From CABZJG01 sp902512685 (lineage in GTDB: Bacteria; Pseudomonadota; Alphaproteobacteria; Rhodobacterales; Rhodobacteraceae), in contig CP179201.1 of NCBI GenBank assembly GCA_051201605.1, positions 1,984,001 to 2,048,000 of the forward strand: 64,000 nt of DNA, given 5' to 3'. The notes under the pieces are model-generated. The model had not been told where the DNA came from. It made no database searches and was given only the letters and a program-made list of their open reading frames with translations. This document shows, piece after piece, positions 43,379 to 51,531 of this stretch (positions within the stretch are counted from its first letter, which is position 1; each line of letters opens with the position of its first letter). The position numbers and the translations under genes are program-made.

Positions 43379-44635
43379 TCATAAATGCGATACCTGTGCC
43401 CCCAATTCAAAAACAACGCTCTTTATCCTTTGGTATCGATCTTTGTATGAATCCGATATCTCAACAGGTAAAGTTTGTTGGGATGTAGATATAAGGTATC
43501 GCGCAAACTCTGTACCGAAATAGGTTCCTGGTCCTATACCCCGCCCAGAATACCCAAAAATACTGTATAGGTCAGAATCTAGGCGCATAATTTTCGGGAT
43601 GTAATTTGAACTCATCGAAATTTTCCCACTCCAGTACGCCTTAAACCCTGCGGTTTTCAGCCTGGGAAACAGTTGAGATACTTTTTTCTCAGCCCAACGC
43701 AAATGGATATACCGTCCCAACCCCTCAGGTCGCCCCATCGCCCCTATCAGCAATCTGTTTCCACCAGCCTTTCGCACTGATGTCATAATCGGTGCAGTAT
43801 CCCAACACCCTTGCTCCTGCGGCAGTATAGATGTCCAAATCTCATCGGACAAAGGGTGAGTAACCGCTTGGAAGTAATTTACGATGGCGGTTTTAGATGC
43901 CGTCAAACCAACTTTTTTTTCTGAATAGGCATTTTGCGCGAACAGAACTGTTTTTGCAGCAACATCGCCGTTTGGTGTGATAACTGACCAAGACCCATTT
44001 TCCCGCTCTAAGCGAATAGCGGGGGAGTTTTCGAATATTTTTGCCCCTTTTGCTTGGGCTACCCGTGCAAGACCGCGTAAATATCCAAGCGGCTGTATGG
44101 TCCCTGCCCGATGATCTATTAACCCGCCTTGGAAAGCATGGGTTCCGGTTAGTTTGGCGGTTTGTTCTTGATTAAGCAACTCCACTGGTGCGTTTCGAGC
44201 CTGCCATTGAGCCCTGCGCTGTTTTAAATCCGTCAGACCATTTTGATTATGTGCACAATGTATTGTTCCATTTCGCTTTGGTTCACATTGAATTTGATTT
44301 TCTTTAATTAAATCAAAAACGAGCTCTGGAGCTTTTGACAGCGCATCAACTAATTTTTCACCGCTGGCGCTTCCTATTTTTTCTTCGACCTTATCGGGTG
44401 GCAGCCACAATCCTGCATTTACCAATCCAACATTACGGCCAGATCCACCAAAACCGCAGAAATTTGCCTCAAGCAAAACAACGTTTAATCCTAACTTTGC
44501 AGCCTCTAGGGCCGCAGCGCAGCCTGTATACCCTCCCCCGATGATCACAAGGTCCGCGGACAGGTTTTTGTTAAGTTTTGGCGCAGCGAACTCTTCGGCG
44601 CATGATACTGTCCAGTAGTTGCTTTCTTCAATCAT
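43379..44635 (-). CDS. FAD-dependent oxidoreductase (DadA/PuuB-like)
   Basis: The 418-residue flavoprotein has the N-terminal Rossmann motif DLVIIGGGYTGCAAALEAAKLG (core GGGYTG), the second dinucleotide-binding part ANFCGFGGSGRNVGLVNAG and the C-terminal FAD motif YSIFGYSGRGIGPGTYFG. This is the DAO family layout of gamma-glutamylputrescine oxidase and D-amino acid dehydrogenase relatives; the amine substrate is not known. Its ATG overlaps by 8 nt the end of a 66-codon frame that is itself coupled to the upstream PLP-enzyme gene. The product might act on the amine or amino acid related to that enzyme. Confidence 0.88.
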   Translation of the reverse strand: MIEESNYWTVSCAEEFAAPKLNKNLSADLVIIGGGYTGCAAALEAAKLGLNVVLLEANFCGFGGSGRNVGLVNAGLWLPPDKVEEKIGSASGEKLVDALSKAPELVFDLIKENQIQCEPKRNGTIHCAHNQNGLTDLKQRRAQWQARNAPVELLNQEQTAKLTGTHAFQGGLIDHRAGTIQPLGYLRGLARVAQAKGAKIFENSPAIRLERENGSWSVITPNGDVAAKTVLFAQNAYSEKKVGLTASKTAIVNYFQAVTHPLSDEIWTSILPQEQGCWDTAPIMTSVRKAGGNRLLIGAMGRPEGLGRYIHLRWAEKKVSQLFPRLKTAGFKAYWSGKISMSSNYIPKIMRLDSDLYSIFGYSGRGIGPGTYFGTEFARYLISTSQQTLPVEISDSYKDRYQRIKSVVFELGAQVSHL

Positions 44636-44828
44636 CTTTGGCTTTTTTCCAACGCGTTTTGGCCACTTCTTTCGCTTTACTTATATCCAAAAATGAATTG
44701 GACAAACCCAAATTCTCAGTAACTAAAATTTTGAAATGTTGAGATCTATCAAAATAAGATTTATAGCAGCGGTCAGGACAAAGAGTACAGATGGGGTTTG
44801 CGCTACTACTGCGAAACTTCCCGCTCAC
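44628..44828 (-). CDS. Possible small Cys-rich protein bridging two coupled genes
   Basis: A 66-codon frame starts with GTG overlapping the stop of the PLP-enzyme gene (GTGA) and ends 8 nt inside the start of the FAD oxidoreductase gene, filling the 190-nt gap exactly. The product has a Cys-x2-Cys-x3-Cys cluster (CTLCPDRC, Cys14, 17, 21) and a basic C-terminus (KTRWKKAKDD). I do not recognise a family. The coupled overlaps are the main support, and it could equally be an untranslated intercistronic segment. Confidence 0.35.
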   Translation of the reverse strand: MSGKFRSSSANPICTLCPDRCYKSYFDRSQHFKILVTENLGLSNSFLDISKAKEVAKTRWKKAKDD

Positions 44829-46003
44829 ATCTGATCTAATGCCTTTTTGAAGGCTAAAATTAAATCTTCTGGGGTTTCTAAGCCAACGGAAACCCTAAAA
44901 AAGCCCTCGCTAATTCCATTTCTTTCACGATCTAGAGCTTCCATAGATCTATGTGATGAACTTACAGGGTGGCTAAGCGTAGTTCCCACATCACCCAAGG
45001 TCGGAGCAAAAGCAATACCCTCCAAACACTGTGTAAACAGGTTTGCCGCTGCTCGTGTTTTGTTAGTCAATTCAAAACTAACCATATTGCAACCGTTACC
45101 CTTAAAGTGTTTTTTAGCAAGCTCATGATCAGGGTGATCTTTGCGCATCGGGTATAAAACCCGGGCTATTTTTGGATGTGTGGCCAATGCATCTGCCAAA
45201 TTTTCAGCGTTTTTTTGGGCTTTTTCGAATCTTAAATCAAAAGTCAATAAACCCCGTTCAGCCAACCAGCAATCGAAAGGACTGGCGGTCAGACCTGTTG
45301 TAACAGCGAAATCATAGATGCGTTTGTTCAATGCAGCATCTTTAGCAACTACATACCCCAAAGTGACATCTGAGTGCCCTGCTAAAAGCTTGGTTACTGA
45401 ATGGATAACTATATCAGCGCCATGCTTCAAAGGTTGAAAAGCTTTGGGCGTTGTAAATGTATTATCAACAGCCAAAATAATCCCCGCCTCTTTGCAAATA
45501 GACGAAATTCCGTGAAAATCAGCAACCCGCAAGGTCGGATTAGAAATACCCTCGATCAATACCATTTTTGTATTTGGCTTTATTGCCCGGGCAATATCAT
45601 CGCTGGATGATGCGTTCGCAAGAGTTGTTGAGATGCCCAACCGCGGCAATTCTTCGCTCATCAACCGTAAAGAGCGACCATAAAGCTGATCCCCAGCGAT
45701 TATGTGATCTCCGGTTGATAGTATTGCCATAACCGCACTCGACACGGCTGCCATTCCCGACCCTGTAACAATCCCATTTTCCGTCGCTTCCAACCGATCC
45801 AAAATTTGTGAAAGTGCTTGACCGTTTGGATGCCCCTCACGCGCATAGGTAAAACCAGATAGTTTGCCATTGTATTGGTCATCTAGCATGTCAGGGCTAT
45901 CTGACGCGTAAACCACCGATGGCGACAGTGGTGTCACAACTGGACGGCTGGCACTTTTAGGAAATTCTACCGGGCGAATGAATGTTGCAGCATCAGGTTT
46001 CAA
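44825..46003 (-). CDS. Cys/Met metabolism PLP-dependent enzyme (cystathionine gamma-synthase-like)
   Basis: The roughly 392-residue protein is a trans-sulfuration family enzyme: FTYAREGHPNGQALSQILDRLE near the N-terminus, TGSGMAAVSSAVMAIL, DNTFTTPKAFQPLKHGADIV and the PLP-Lys motif SVTKLLAGHSDVTLG. It may be a cystathionine gamma-synthase, a gamma/beta-lyase or an O-acetylhomoserine sulfhydrylase. I prefer the TTG at 46003 (9 nt after AAAAGGA) over TTG 46012, which touches the ribosome site. It overlaps the carbonic anhydrase gene slightly and runs into the 66-codon frame and the FAD oxidoreductase gene. Confidence 0.88.
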   Translation of the reverse strand: MKPDAATFIRPVEFPKSASRPVVTPLSPSVVYASDSPDMLDDQYNGKLSGFTYAREGHPNGQALSQILDRLEATENGIVTGSGMAAVSSAVMAILSTGDHIIAGDQLYGRSLRLMSEELPRLGISTTLANASSSDDIARAIKPNTKMVLIEGISNPTLRVADFHGISSICKEAGIILAVDNTFTTPKAFQPLKHGADIVIHSVTKLLAGHSDVTLGYVVAKDAALNKRIYDFAVTTGLTASPFDCWLAERGLLTFDLRFEKAQKNAENLADALATHPKIARVLYPMRKDHPDHELAKKHFKGNGCNMVSFELTNKTRAAANLFTQCLEGIAFAPTLGDVGTTLSHPVSSSHRSMEALDRERNGISEGFFRVSVGLETPEDLILAFKKALDQM

Positions 46004-46529
46004 TTCTATCAATCCTTTTCATATCAGCCATAAAGCGCGCCGCATTTTGTTGGTAATGTAGGGCGCTTTTCTCAAGTGACTTTATCTCTTCATCGCTTAA
46101 AGAGCGTATTATTTTACCGGGGGAGCCTACGACCAATGATCCATCTGGAATAGATTTGTTTTCTGTGATCAATGCACCAGCACCGATCAGACAGTTAGAA
46201 CCAATTTTTGCACCATTGAGCACAATTGCGCCCATACCGATCAATGAATTGTCGCCAATTTCACATCCATGCAACATGACTTTGTGGCCAATTGTACAGT
46301 TCATTCCGATACGAAGAGGAAACCCCATATCTGTATGCATTACTGTGTTTTCTTGGATATTACATCCAGCACCAATATCGATTAATTCATTGTCGCCCCT
46401 TAAGGTCGCACCAAACCAAACCGATGTTTTCTCTTTCAGTTCCACATTGCCAATCACATTGGCATCCGGTGCCACCCACGCAGTGTTGGCAATCTTTGGC
46501 GTCTTATTTCCGAGCGTATATATTGTCAT
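45993..46529 (-). CDS. Gamma carbonic anhydrase family protein
   Basis: The 178-residue left-handed beta-helix protein shows hexapeptide repeats and the typical VWFGATLRGDNELIDIGAGCNIQENTVMHTD region (core RGDN, QENTVMH), TIGHKVMLHGCEIGDNSLIGMGA and GSPGKIIR. Metal-binding histidines are present in the H-T-D, IGHK and MLHGC segments. It may be a gamma carbonic anhydrase or a relative such as YrdA or PaaY. It overlaps gmk by 4 bp upstream and the PLP-enzyme gene downstream. Confidence 0.9.
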   Translation of the reverse strand: MTIYTLGNKTPKIANTAWVAPDANVIGNVELKEKTSVWFGATLRGDNELIDIGAGCNIQENTVMHTDMGFPLRIGMNCTIGHKVMLHGCEIGDNSLIGMGAIVLNGAKIGSNCLIGAGALITENKSIPDGSLVVGSPGKIIRSLSDEEIKSLEKSALHYQQNAARFMADMKRIDRIET

Positions 46530-47173
46530 TTACGATCCTCAAATTCGACATTTAACCGACGCACAGTATCAACAATATTTGGTTGCTGAGACAGTCGCAT
46601 GCGCTCTGCAGAGATTATTGTACGAAGCTTTTGCTCCGTGGCATCCAGCGCATCATTTATCAAAACATAATCATACTCTGGCCAATGGCTAATTTCATCT
46701 TTTGATTTTAGCATCCGTGCCTCGATTATCTCCGGCGTGTCTAAGGCGCGTGTCTTTAACCTTTTTTCCAGTTCTCTGATGGAGGGTGGCAAAATAAAGA
46801 AAGAAACGCAGTGCTGTCCTAACGCTGAATTTTTTATCTGTTGGCCGCCCTGCCAATCAACATCAAATAAAACATCCTTGCCCGCAAGGATGGCATCACG
46901 CACCGGTTTTTCTGGACTACCGTAAAGATTGCCAAACACCTCGGCATGCTCAAGCATTTGCCCCTCTGACACCAAGTTTTCAAATGTCTTGCGATCATGG
47001 AAGTAATACTCTTTTCCATCCCTCTCGCCCTCTCGAGGAGTACGGGTGGTGGCGGATATGGAAAACTCGATATCACTATCCCAGTCACGCAATCGCGCCG
47101 CGAGAGTGGATTTTCCCGCGCCCGAGGGCGAAGATAGTATGATTAATAGTCCACGTCGTGTCAGTTCGCTCAT
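46526..47173 (-). CDS. gmk: Guanylate kinase
   Basis: Gmk phosphorylates GMP to GDP, which is essential for nucleotide supply. The 215-residue protein has the P-loop SSPSGAGKSTLAARL, the GMP-binding segment SISATTRTPREGERDGKEYYF and DVDWQGGQQI. It begins 4 bp after yicC and overlaps the carbonic anhydrase gene by 4 bp. yicC-gmk is a conserved gene order. Confidence 0.97.
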   Translation of the reverse strand: MSELTRRGLLIILSSPSGAGKSTLAARLRDWDSDIEFSISATTRTPREGERDGKEYYFHDRKTFENLVSEGQMLEHAEVFGNLYGSPEKPVRDAILAGKDVLFDVDWQGGQQIKNSALGQHCVSFFILPPSIRELEKRLKTRALDTPEIIEARMLKSKDEISHWPEYDYVLINDALDATEQKLRTIISAERMRLSQQPNIVDTVRRLNVEFEDRK

Positions 47174-47177
47174 TCAT

Positions 47178-48077
47178 TTATTCCAGATTTTGAACTTGCT
47201 CTCGCATTTGATCTATTATGACCTTCATTTCAAGCCCGATGCTGGTCAATTCCGAATATTGGGCTTTTGCACAAAGGGTATTTGCCTCTCGGTTGAATTC
47301 CTGCATCAAAAACTCCATGCGGCGCCCTACAGCGCCCCCAGCATTCATCAGATCAAAGGCAGCTTGAATATGGATAGCCAAACGATCCAACTCTTCTGTT
47401 ACATCTGACTTTACAAAGATCAAGGCCACCTCTTGTGCCATACGCTGTGAATCAAATTGTGTTGAATTTTCAAGAATTTTTGCCAGCTGAGTTTTCAAAA
47501 GACTACGCATATGGTCATTCCGCGCGTCCAAAAGAAGCTCGGCATTTTCCAATTGAACCTTTAGGGCATCCAACTGAGATATAAGAAGATCAACCAACTG
47601 CTTACCCTCGGATGACCGCGACTTTAGGAACGTGTCATAGAGTGGCTCTAGGGACGTCAAAATTTCATTATAAAGTGTTTCAAGCCCATCCTTAGACAAA
47701 ATTTTGTTGCCCATAATGCCTTTTAGCGTAAAAAGGTCTGCAGCTTTCGACGGGGCAAACGATACGCCATGATTCATTCCATATTGCTCAATTTTTGTGA
47801 TGTTATTCAAGGTTTTAATTAAAATATCTTGATCAATCGATAGGCTGTGGTCTTGATCATTTTCATCGCTATGCAATTTGATTGTTAACGTGACATTGCC
47901 GCGTTTTATCAACTGCTTTAATCGTGCTCGAACTGCAGTTTCCAGACCTTCAATCCAATCCGGGACCCTGATCTTTATATCAAGACCTTTGCCATTCACA
48001 CTGCGCAACTCTGCCGCCCAGCTATGGGTTTGATTCTCACCCGTCACAGCGCCAAATCCCGTCATCGATTGAGCCAA
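47178..48077 (-). CDS. yicC: YicC/YloC family endoribonuclease
   Basis: The roughly 299-residue protein matches the YicC family: QSMTGFGAV at the start, ELRSVNGKGLDIKIRVPDW in the N-terminal domain and VGRRMEFLMQEFNREANTLCAKA in the C-terminal DUF1732 domain. YicC homologues are RNases that degrade certain small RNAs. I chose TTG at 48077, because AGGAG lies 6 nt upstream and the MxQSMTGF start fits the family; TTG 48095 and ATG 48065 are alternatives. It precedes gmk by 4 bp. Confidence 0.93.
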   Translation of the reverse strand: MAQSMTGFGAVTGENQTHSWAAELRSVNGKGLDIKIRVPDWIEGLETAVRARLKQLIKRGNVTLTIKLHSDENDQDHSLSIDQDILIKTLNNITKIEQYGMNHGVSFAPSKAADLFTLKGIMGNKILSKDGLETLYNEILTSLEPLYDTFLKSRSSEGKQLVDLLISQLDALKVQLENAELLLDARNDHMRSLLKTQLAKILENSTQFDSQRMAQEVALIFVKSDVTEELDRLAIHIQAAFDLMNAGGAVGRRMEFLMQEFNREANTLCAKAQYSELTSIGLEMKVIIDQMREQVQNLE

Positions 48078-48148
48078 GTTCTTCTCCTTTTCCAATAAAG
48101 CCTAGATAGCTTATTTTGTCAGGGATGTCAGTGGATTAGATTACTCCA

Positions 48149-48163
48149 TTAACCCTTTATTAA
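48149..48163. promoter_or_regulatory. Candidate CtrA-binding site
   Basis: TTAA (48149-48152), seven bases CCCTTTA and TTAA (48160-48163) match TTAA-N7-TTAA, the CtrA recognition pattern of alphaproteobacteria. It lies between yicC and the rightward PAS gene (start 48313). In an AT-rich window of this size one or two such matches arise by chance, so support is weak. Confidence 0.3.
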
Positions 48164-48312
48164 GATTAGTATTAAAAGCAATTCAAATTTATAATAAATT
48201 GCCTAAAGGAATGCAGGACAGAGACGTTTTGCAAAACTCCGATATTGAAAAACAAAGCTGTGCCTTTTGATCTGCTAAGTTCTATGGTCAGCTAAACTGG
48301 CAATTTGAGATT

Positions 48313-48846
48313 ATGAGTAATATTTTTTTATTTAGAACATATCAAAAAGACATCTTTGACACCAAAATTGAAGCAAAGCCTTGCCCAGAAATTCAGCAAT
48401 TGGAAGTTTACTGGGAAAGAATGCATAACGGTAAAAAACCGCCTTGGCGCACACAAATTTGCCCAACCAAATTGATTGATATGTTACCTTTTTTATTTCT
48501 GATTGACTTGGTATCCGAAAATTACGCCTATTTTAGGTTTATCGGCGCATCTGCAAAGTTGGATTTAGAAGAACTGTCGATCCATACGCCGCTCAAAAAC
48601 CGCGTCTATACCGACACTCAGCCAAGATTTAAAACCTGCATGACTGAAATTTTCACAAGCTCTGCCCCACAAAAATTAATGCTGCGCCCCTATGCTTCAA
48701 GCGCTTTCAAAACGCCTTTGATTAACCTTGGTTTGTTTCCGCTTCTGGATAGGTATGGAAAATCTACGAAAGCAATCGGGGCTATTAAAACTTATGGCGC
48801 CAGAATTTACAGATGGGCGAAAAAAAGACTAAAACATTGGCCTTAA
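48313..48846 (+). CDS. PAS-domain protein (PAS_5 type)
   Basis: The 177-residue protein is a single PAS-like domain of the alphaproteobacterial PAS_5 group (formerly DUF1457): LEVYWERMHNGKKPPWRTQICPTKLIDMLPFLFLID near residues 30-66, then YAYFRFIGASAKLDLEELS, and a later LRPYASSAFKTPLINLGLFPLLD strand region. It has no output domain, and its ligand and partner are unknown. It stands alone between yicC and the DAHP synthase gene and may be under CtrA control. Confidence 0.8.
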   Translation: MSNIFLFRTYQKDIFDTKIEAKPCPEIQQLEVYWERMHNGKKPPWRTQICPTKLIDMLPFLFLIDLVSENYAYFRFIGASAKLDLEELSIHTPLKNRVYTDTQPRFKTCMTEIFTSSAPQKLMLRPYASSAFKTPLINLGLFPLLDRYGKSTKAIGAIKTYGARIYRWAKKRLKHWP

Positions 48847-48928
48847 ATAAACAATGGCGCTCATTCAGCCAAAGCCAGAGATGAAAGCCAAGTTAACGAA
48901 TGCGCCTCGTTTTAAGGCCATGCCGTCT

Positions 48929-50305
48929 CTAAAGGGATACCGCTGATTGTCTTTTTTGCGACTCACGATGCATCACCAACTCTTCTGCTACCAAAAATGC
49001 CAGTTCAAGCGATTGGCTTGCATTCAAACGTGGGTCGCAGGCCGTATGATAGCGGTCTGAAAGATCTTCTTCGGTAACTTCTCTGACGCCACCTGTGCAT
49101 TCGGTCACATCCTGCCCTGTCATTTCAAAATGTACACCGCCCGGGATTGTGCCTTCGGAACTGTGAATAGCAAAAAATTCACGAACCTCTCTTAACACGC
49201 TGTCGAAAGGTCTTGTTTTATACCCGGTAGAAGATTTAATCGTATTCCCGTGCATGGCATCGCAGGTCCATAAAACATTTGCGCCTTCTTCTTTAACTGC
49301 ATTTATAAGGCGCGGCAGATGATCCCCCACAGAGCCAGCGCCAAATCGCGCTATCAAAGTTAATCGCCCTGCTTCGTTTTGCGGGTTCAGCTTTTCCATC
49401 AAAACCTTCAAATCCTCAACCGAGGTGCTCGGTCCACACTTTAAGCCAATAGGATTTTGCACGCCTTTACAAAACTCAACATGGGCTCCATCTGGCTGCC
49501 GGGTGCGATCTCCTATCCAAATGAGGTGCCCGGAACCCGCAAGCCATTTTCCAGATGTGGAATCCAAACGTGTAAGCGCTTCTTCATATTCAAGAAGCAA
49601 GGCCTCATGGCTGATAAAAAAGTCAACGGTTCGCAATTCTTGCGCAGTGTCAGATCCAATGCCAGCCGCGCTCATGAAATCCAATGCATCATTAATACGC
49701 TGTGCCATTTGACGGTATTGGGTTGCTTTTTCGCCTTCAGTAAAGCCCAGTGTCCAACTGTGGACCTGATGCATATCTGCGTATCCACCAGTGGAAAACG
49801 CGCGCAACAAGTTCAAGGTAGCCGCCGATTGTGTATAAGCCTGCAGCATCTTTTTTGGATCTGGGATGCGAGCCTCGGGAGTAAAGGCCAGTTCATTTAT
49901 AATATCGCCGCGATAGCTTGGCAACTCAACGCCATTTTGCACCTCTGTGGGCGCCGAGCGGGGTTTGGCAAACTGCCCTGCCATCCGCCCAAGTTTAACA
50001 ACCGGTACTTTTGCTCCAAAAGTCAGCACCATCGCCATCTGCAAAAGAACTTTGAATGTGTCGCGAATCCCGTCAGCAGTAAATTGATCAAAACTTTCGG
50101 CGCAGTCGCCCCCCTGAAGTAAGAAAGCCTCACCGCGAGATGCCGCAGCCAGTTTGGCCTTTAAATTGCGCGCCTCACCTGCAAAAACCAGAGGTGGATA
50201 CTTCGACAACTGGCCTTCAATTTTCAGAAGCGTGCCCTGATCGATGTATTCGGGCATCTGCACCCGGGGCTTTTGCCGCCAATCAGTTTTTTGCCAATCA
50301 GACAT
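48929..50305 (-). CDS. 3-deoxy-7-phosphoheptulonate synthase, class II
   Basis: DAHP synthase joins erythrose 4-phosphate and phosphoenolpyruvate at the start of the shikimate pathway, upstream of the trp genes in this window. The 458-residue length and the motifs AFLLQGGDCAESF, WTLGFTEG, ISHEALLLEYEEALTR, RTRQPDGAHVEF, KCGPSTSVEDL, RFGAGSVGDHLPRL and CDAMHGNT are those of the class II (plant-like) family. I chose the ATG at 50305 (MSDWQKTDWR), because GGAG lies 7 nt upstream. It is divergent from the GlxA-type regulator. Confidence 0.95.
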   Translation of the reverse strand: MSDWQKTDWRQKPRVQMPEYIDQGTLLKIEGQLSKYPPLVFAGEARNLKAKLAAASRGEAFLLQGGDCAESFDQFTADGIRDTFKVLLQMAMVLTFGAKVPVVKLGRMAGQFAKPRSAPTEVQNGVELPSYRGDIINELAFTPEARIPDPKKMLQAYTQSAATLNLLRAFSTGGYADMHQVHSWTLGFTEGEKATQYRQMAQRINDALDFMSAAGIGSDTAQELRTVDFFISHEALLLEYEEALTRLDSTSGKWLAGSGHLIWIGDRTRQPDGAHVEFCKGVQNPIGLKCGPSTSVEDLKVLMEKLNPQNEAGRLTLIARFGAGSVGDHLPRLINAVKEEGANVLWTCDAMHGNTIKSSTGYKTRPFDSVLREVREFFAIHSSEGTIPGGVHFEMTGQDVTECTGGVREVTEEDLSDRYHTACDPRLNASQSLELAFLVAEELVMHRESQKRQSAVSL

Positions 50306-50480
50306 TATGTACTCCAAGACAACTTATTAATATTTTCACACTCTATACGAAAAAGATTTTGAAAGAACCATATATGTTTTTCAACTCTCTTGACGGATCG
50401 CAATAGTTTTGAACAATTGTGTTGATAAAGTCATGCTTTTGGATGTAATGCGCCAACTAGATTTAACGGAATGTGGCCCT

Positions 50481-51479
50481 ATGAGCAGTCAAACCCAAAC
50501 AACTCTTTCAAGACTGACGCCGATTAAGACACGGCGATTTGCATTCGTATTGATAGAAAACTTTTCTCTTCTATCTTTTGCCTCGGCCGTTGATGCCTTG
50601 AGAATTGCCAATCGAATGGCAGAAACCACGCTGTACACTTGGCTATTCATGGGCGAAGGAGGAGACACAATCTCTTGTTCAGCCGGCACTTCTTTCAAGC
50701 TTGATGGTGACCTTATCGAGCTAAAGAGAGACGACACTATAATGTTATGTGGCGGCATTAATATACAAAACCATAGCTCAAAGAAAATTTTGAACTGGAT
50801 TCGCCGTGAGGCAAGGCGGGGCTTGCCTATCGCAGGGCTTTGTACTGGCGCCTACCCTATGGCCAAGGCGGGGATTTTAGATGGAAAACGCGCCACAATT
50901 CACTGGGAAAACCAAGATAGCTTTTCAGAAGAATTTGCCGAAGTTGATCTAACAAAGTCTGTCTTTATAAGTGACGGAATGCGCATGACAACCGCAGGCG
51001 GGACATCCTCGATTGATTTGATGCTAAAAATTATAGCCGATGATCATGGAGAAGAGCTGGCAAATGCTGTTGCAGATCAAATGATCTACAGCTCAATAAG
51101 AACAGATCAAGATACCCAAAGACTTTCTGTGCCAACACGAATAGGTGTCCGCCATCCAAAATTAAGCAACGTCATACAAATGATGGAAACCAACATCGAA
51201 GAACCCATTAGTCCGGCAATACTGGCCAAGGATGTGGGGATGTCCACCCGCCAACTTGAACGATTGTTTCGGCGATACCTTAATCGCAGTCCAAAACGAT
51301 ACTACATGGAACTGCGCCTGCAAAAAGCCCGCAACCTTTTAATGCAGACCAACATGAGCGTAATCAATGTTGCATTGGCTTGTGGCTTTGCATCACCCTC
51401 ACATTTTTCCAAGTGTTATCGCGCGCATTACAACACCACCCCCTATAGGGAGCGAGGAAGCCATTCGGTTCGAGTGTAA
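50481..51479 (+). CDS. GlxA family regulator (DJ-1/PfpI-like domain plus AraC HTH)
   Basis: The roughly 332-residue protein has an N-terminal glutamine amidotransferase-like (DJ-1/PfpI) domain (about residues 15-190, RRFAFVLIENFSLLSFASAVDALRIAN and PIAGLCTGAYPMAKAGIL) and a C-terminal AraC-type double HTH (about 220-325, LAKDVGMSTRQLERLFRRYLNRSPKRYYMELRLQKAR). GlxA-type regulators control catabolism of quaternary amines or amino acids. The start is uncertain: ATG 50481 with GGA 10 nt upstream fits the family, and in-frame ATGs at 50433 and 50448 are alternatives. It is convergent with the amino-acid ABC transporter genes and divergent from the DAHP synthase gene. Confidence 0.85.
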   Translation: MSSQTQTTLSRLTPIKTRRFAFVLIENFSLLSFASAVDALRIANRMAETTLYTWLFMGEGGDTISCSAGTSFKLDGDLIELKRDDTIMLCGGINIQNHSSKKILNWIRREARRGLPIAGLCTGAYPMAKAGILDGKRATIHWENQDSFSEEFAEVDLTKSVFISDGMRMTTAGGTSSIDLMLKIIADDHGEELANAVADQMIYSSIRTDQDTQRLSVPTRIGVRHPKLSNVIQMMETNIEEPISPAILAKDVGMSTRQLERLFRRYLNRSPKRYYMELRLQKARNLLMQTNMSVINVALACGFASPSHFSKCYRAHYNTTPYRERGSHSVRV

Positions 51480-51531
51480 AAGGCCATGCTCATTTTTATG
51501 AACAAGAAACTACCTTAAAAACCTAATTATC

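Noticed and set aside
43243..43488. 81-codon + strand frame overlapping the end of the FAD oxidoreductase gene
   Set aside because: It is partly antisense to a clear gene and has no family resemblance.
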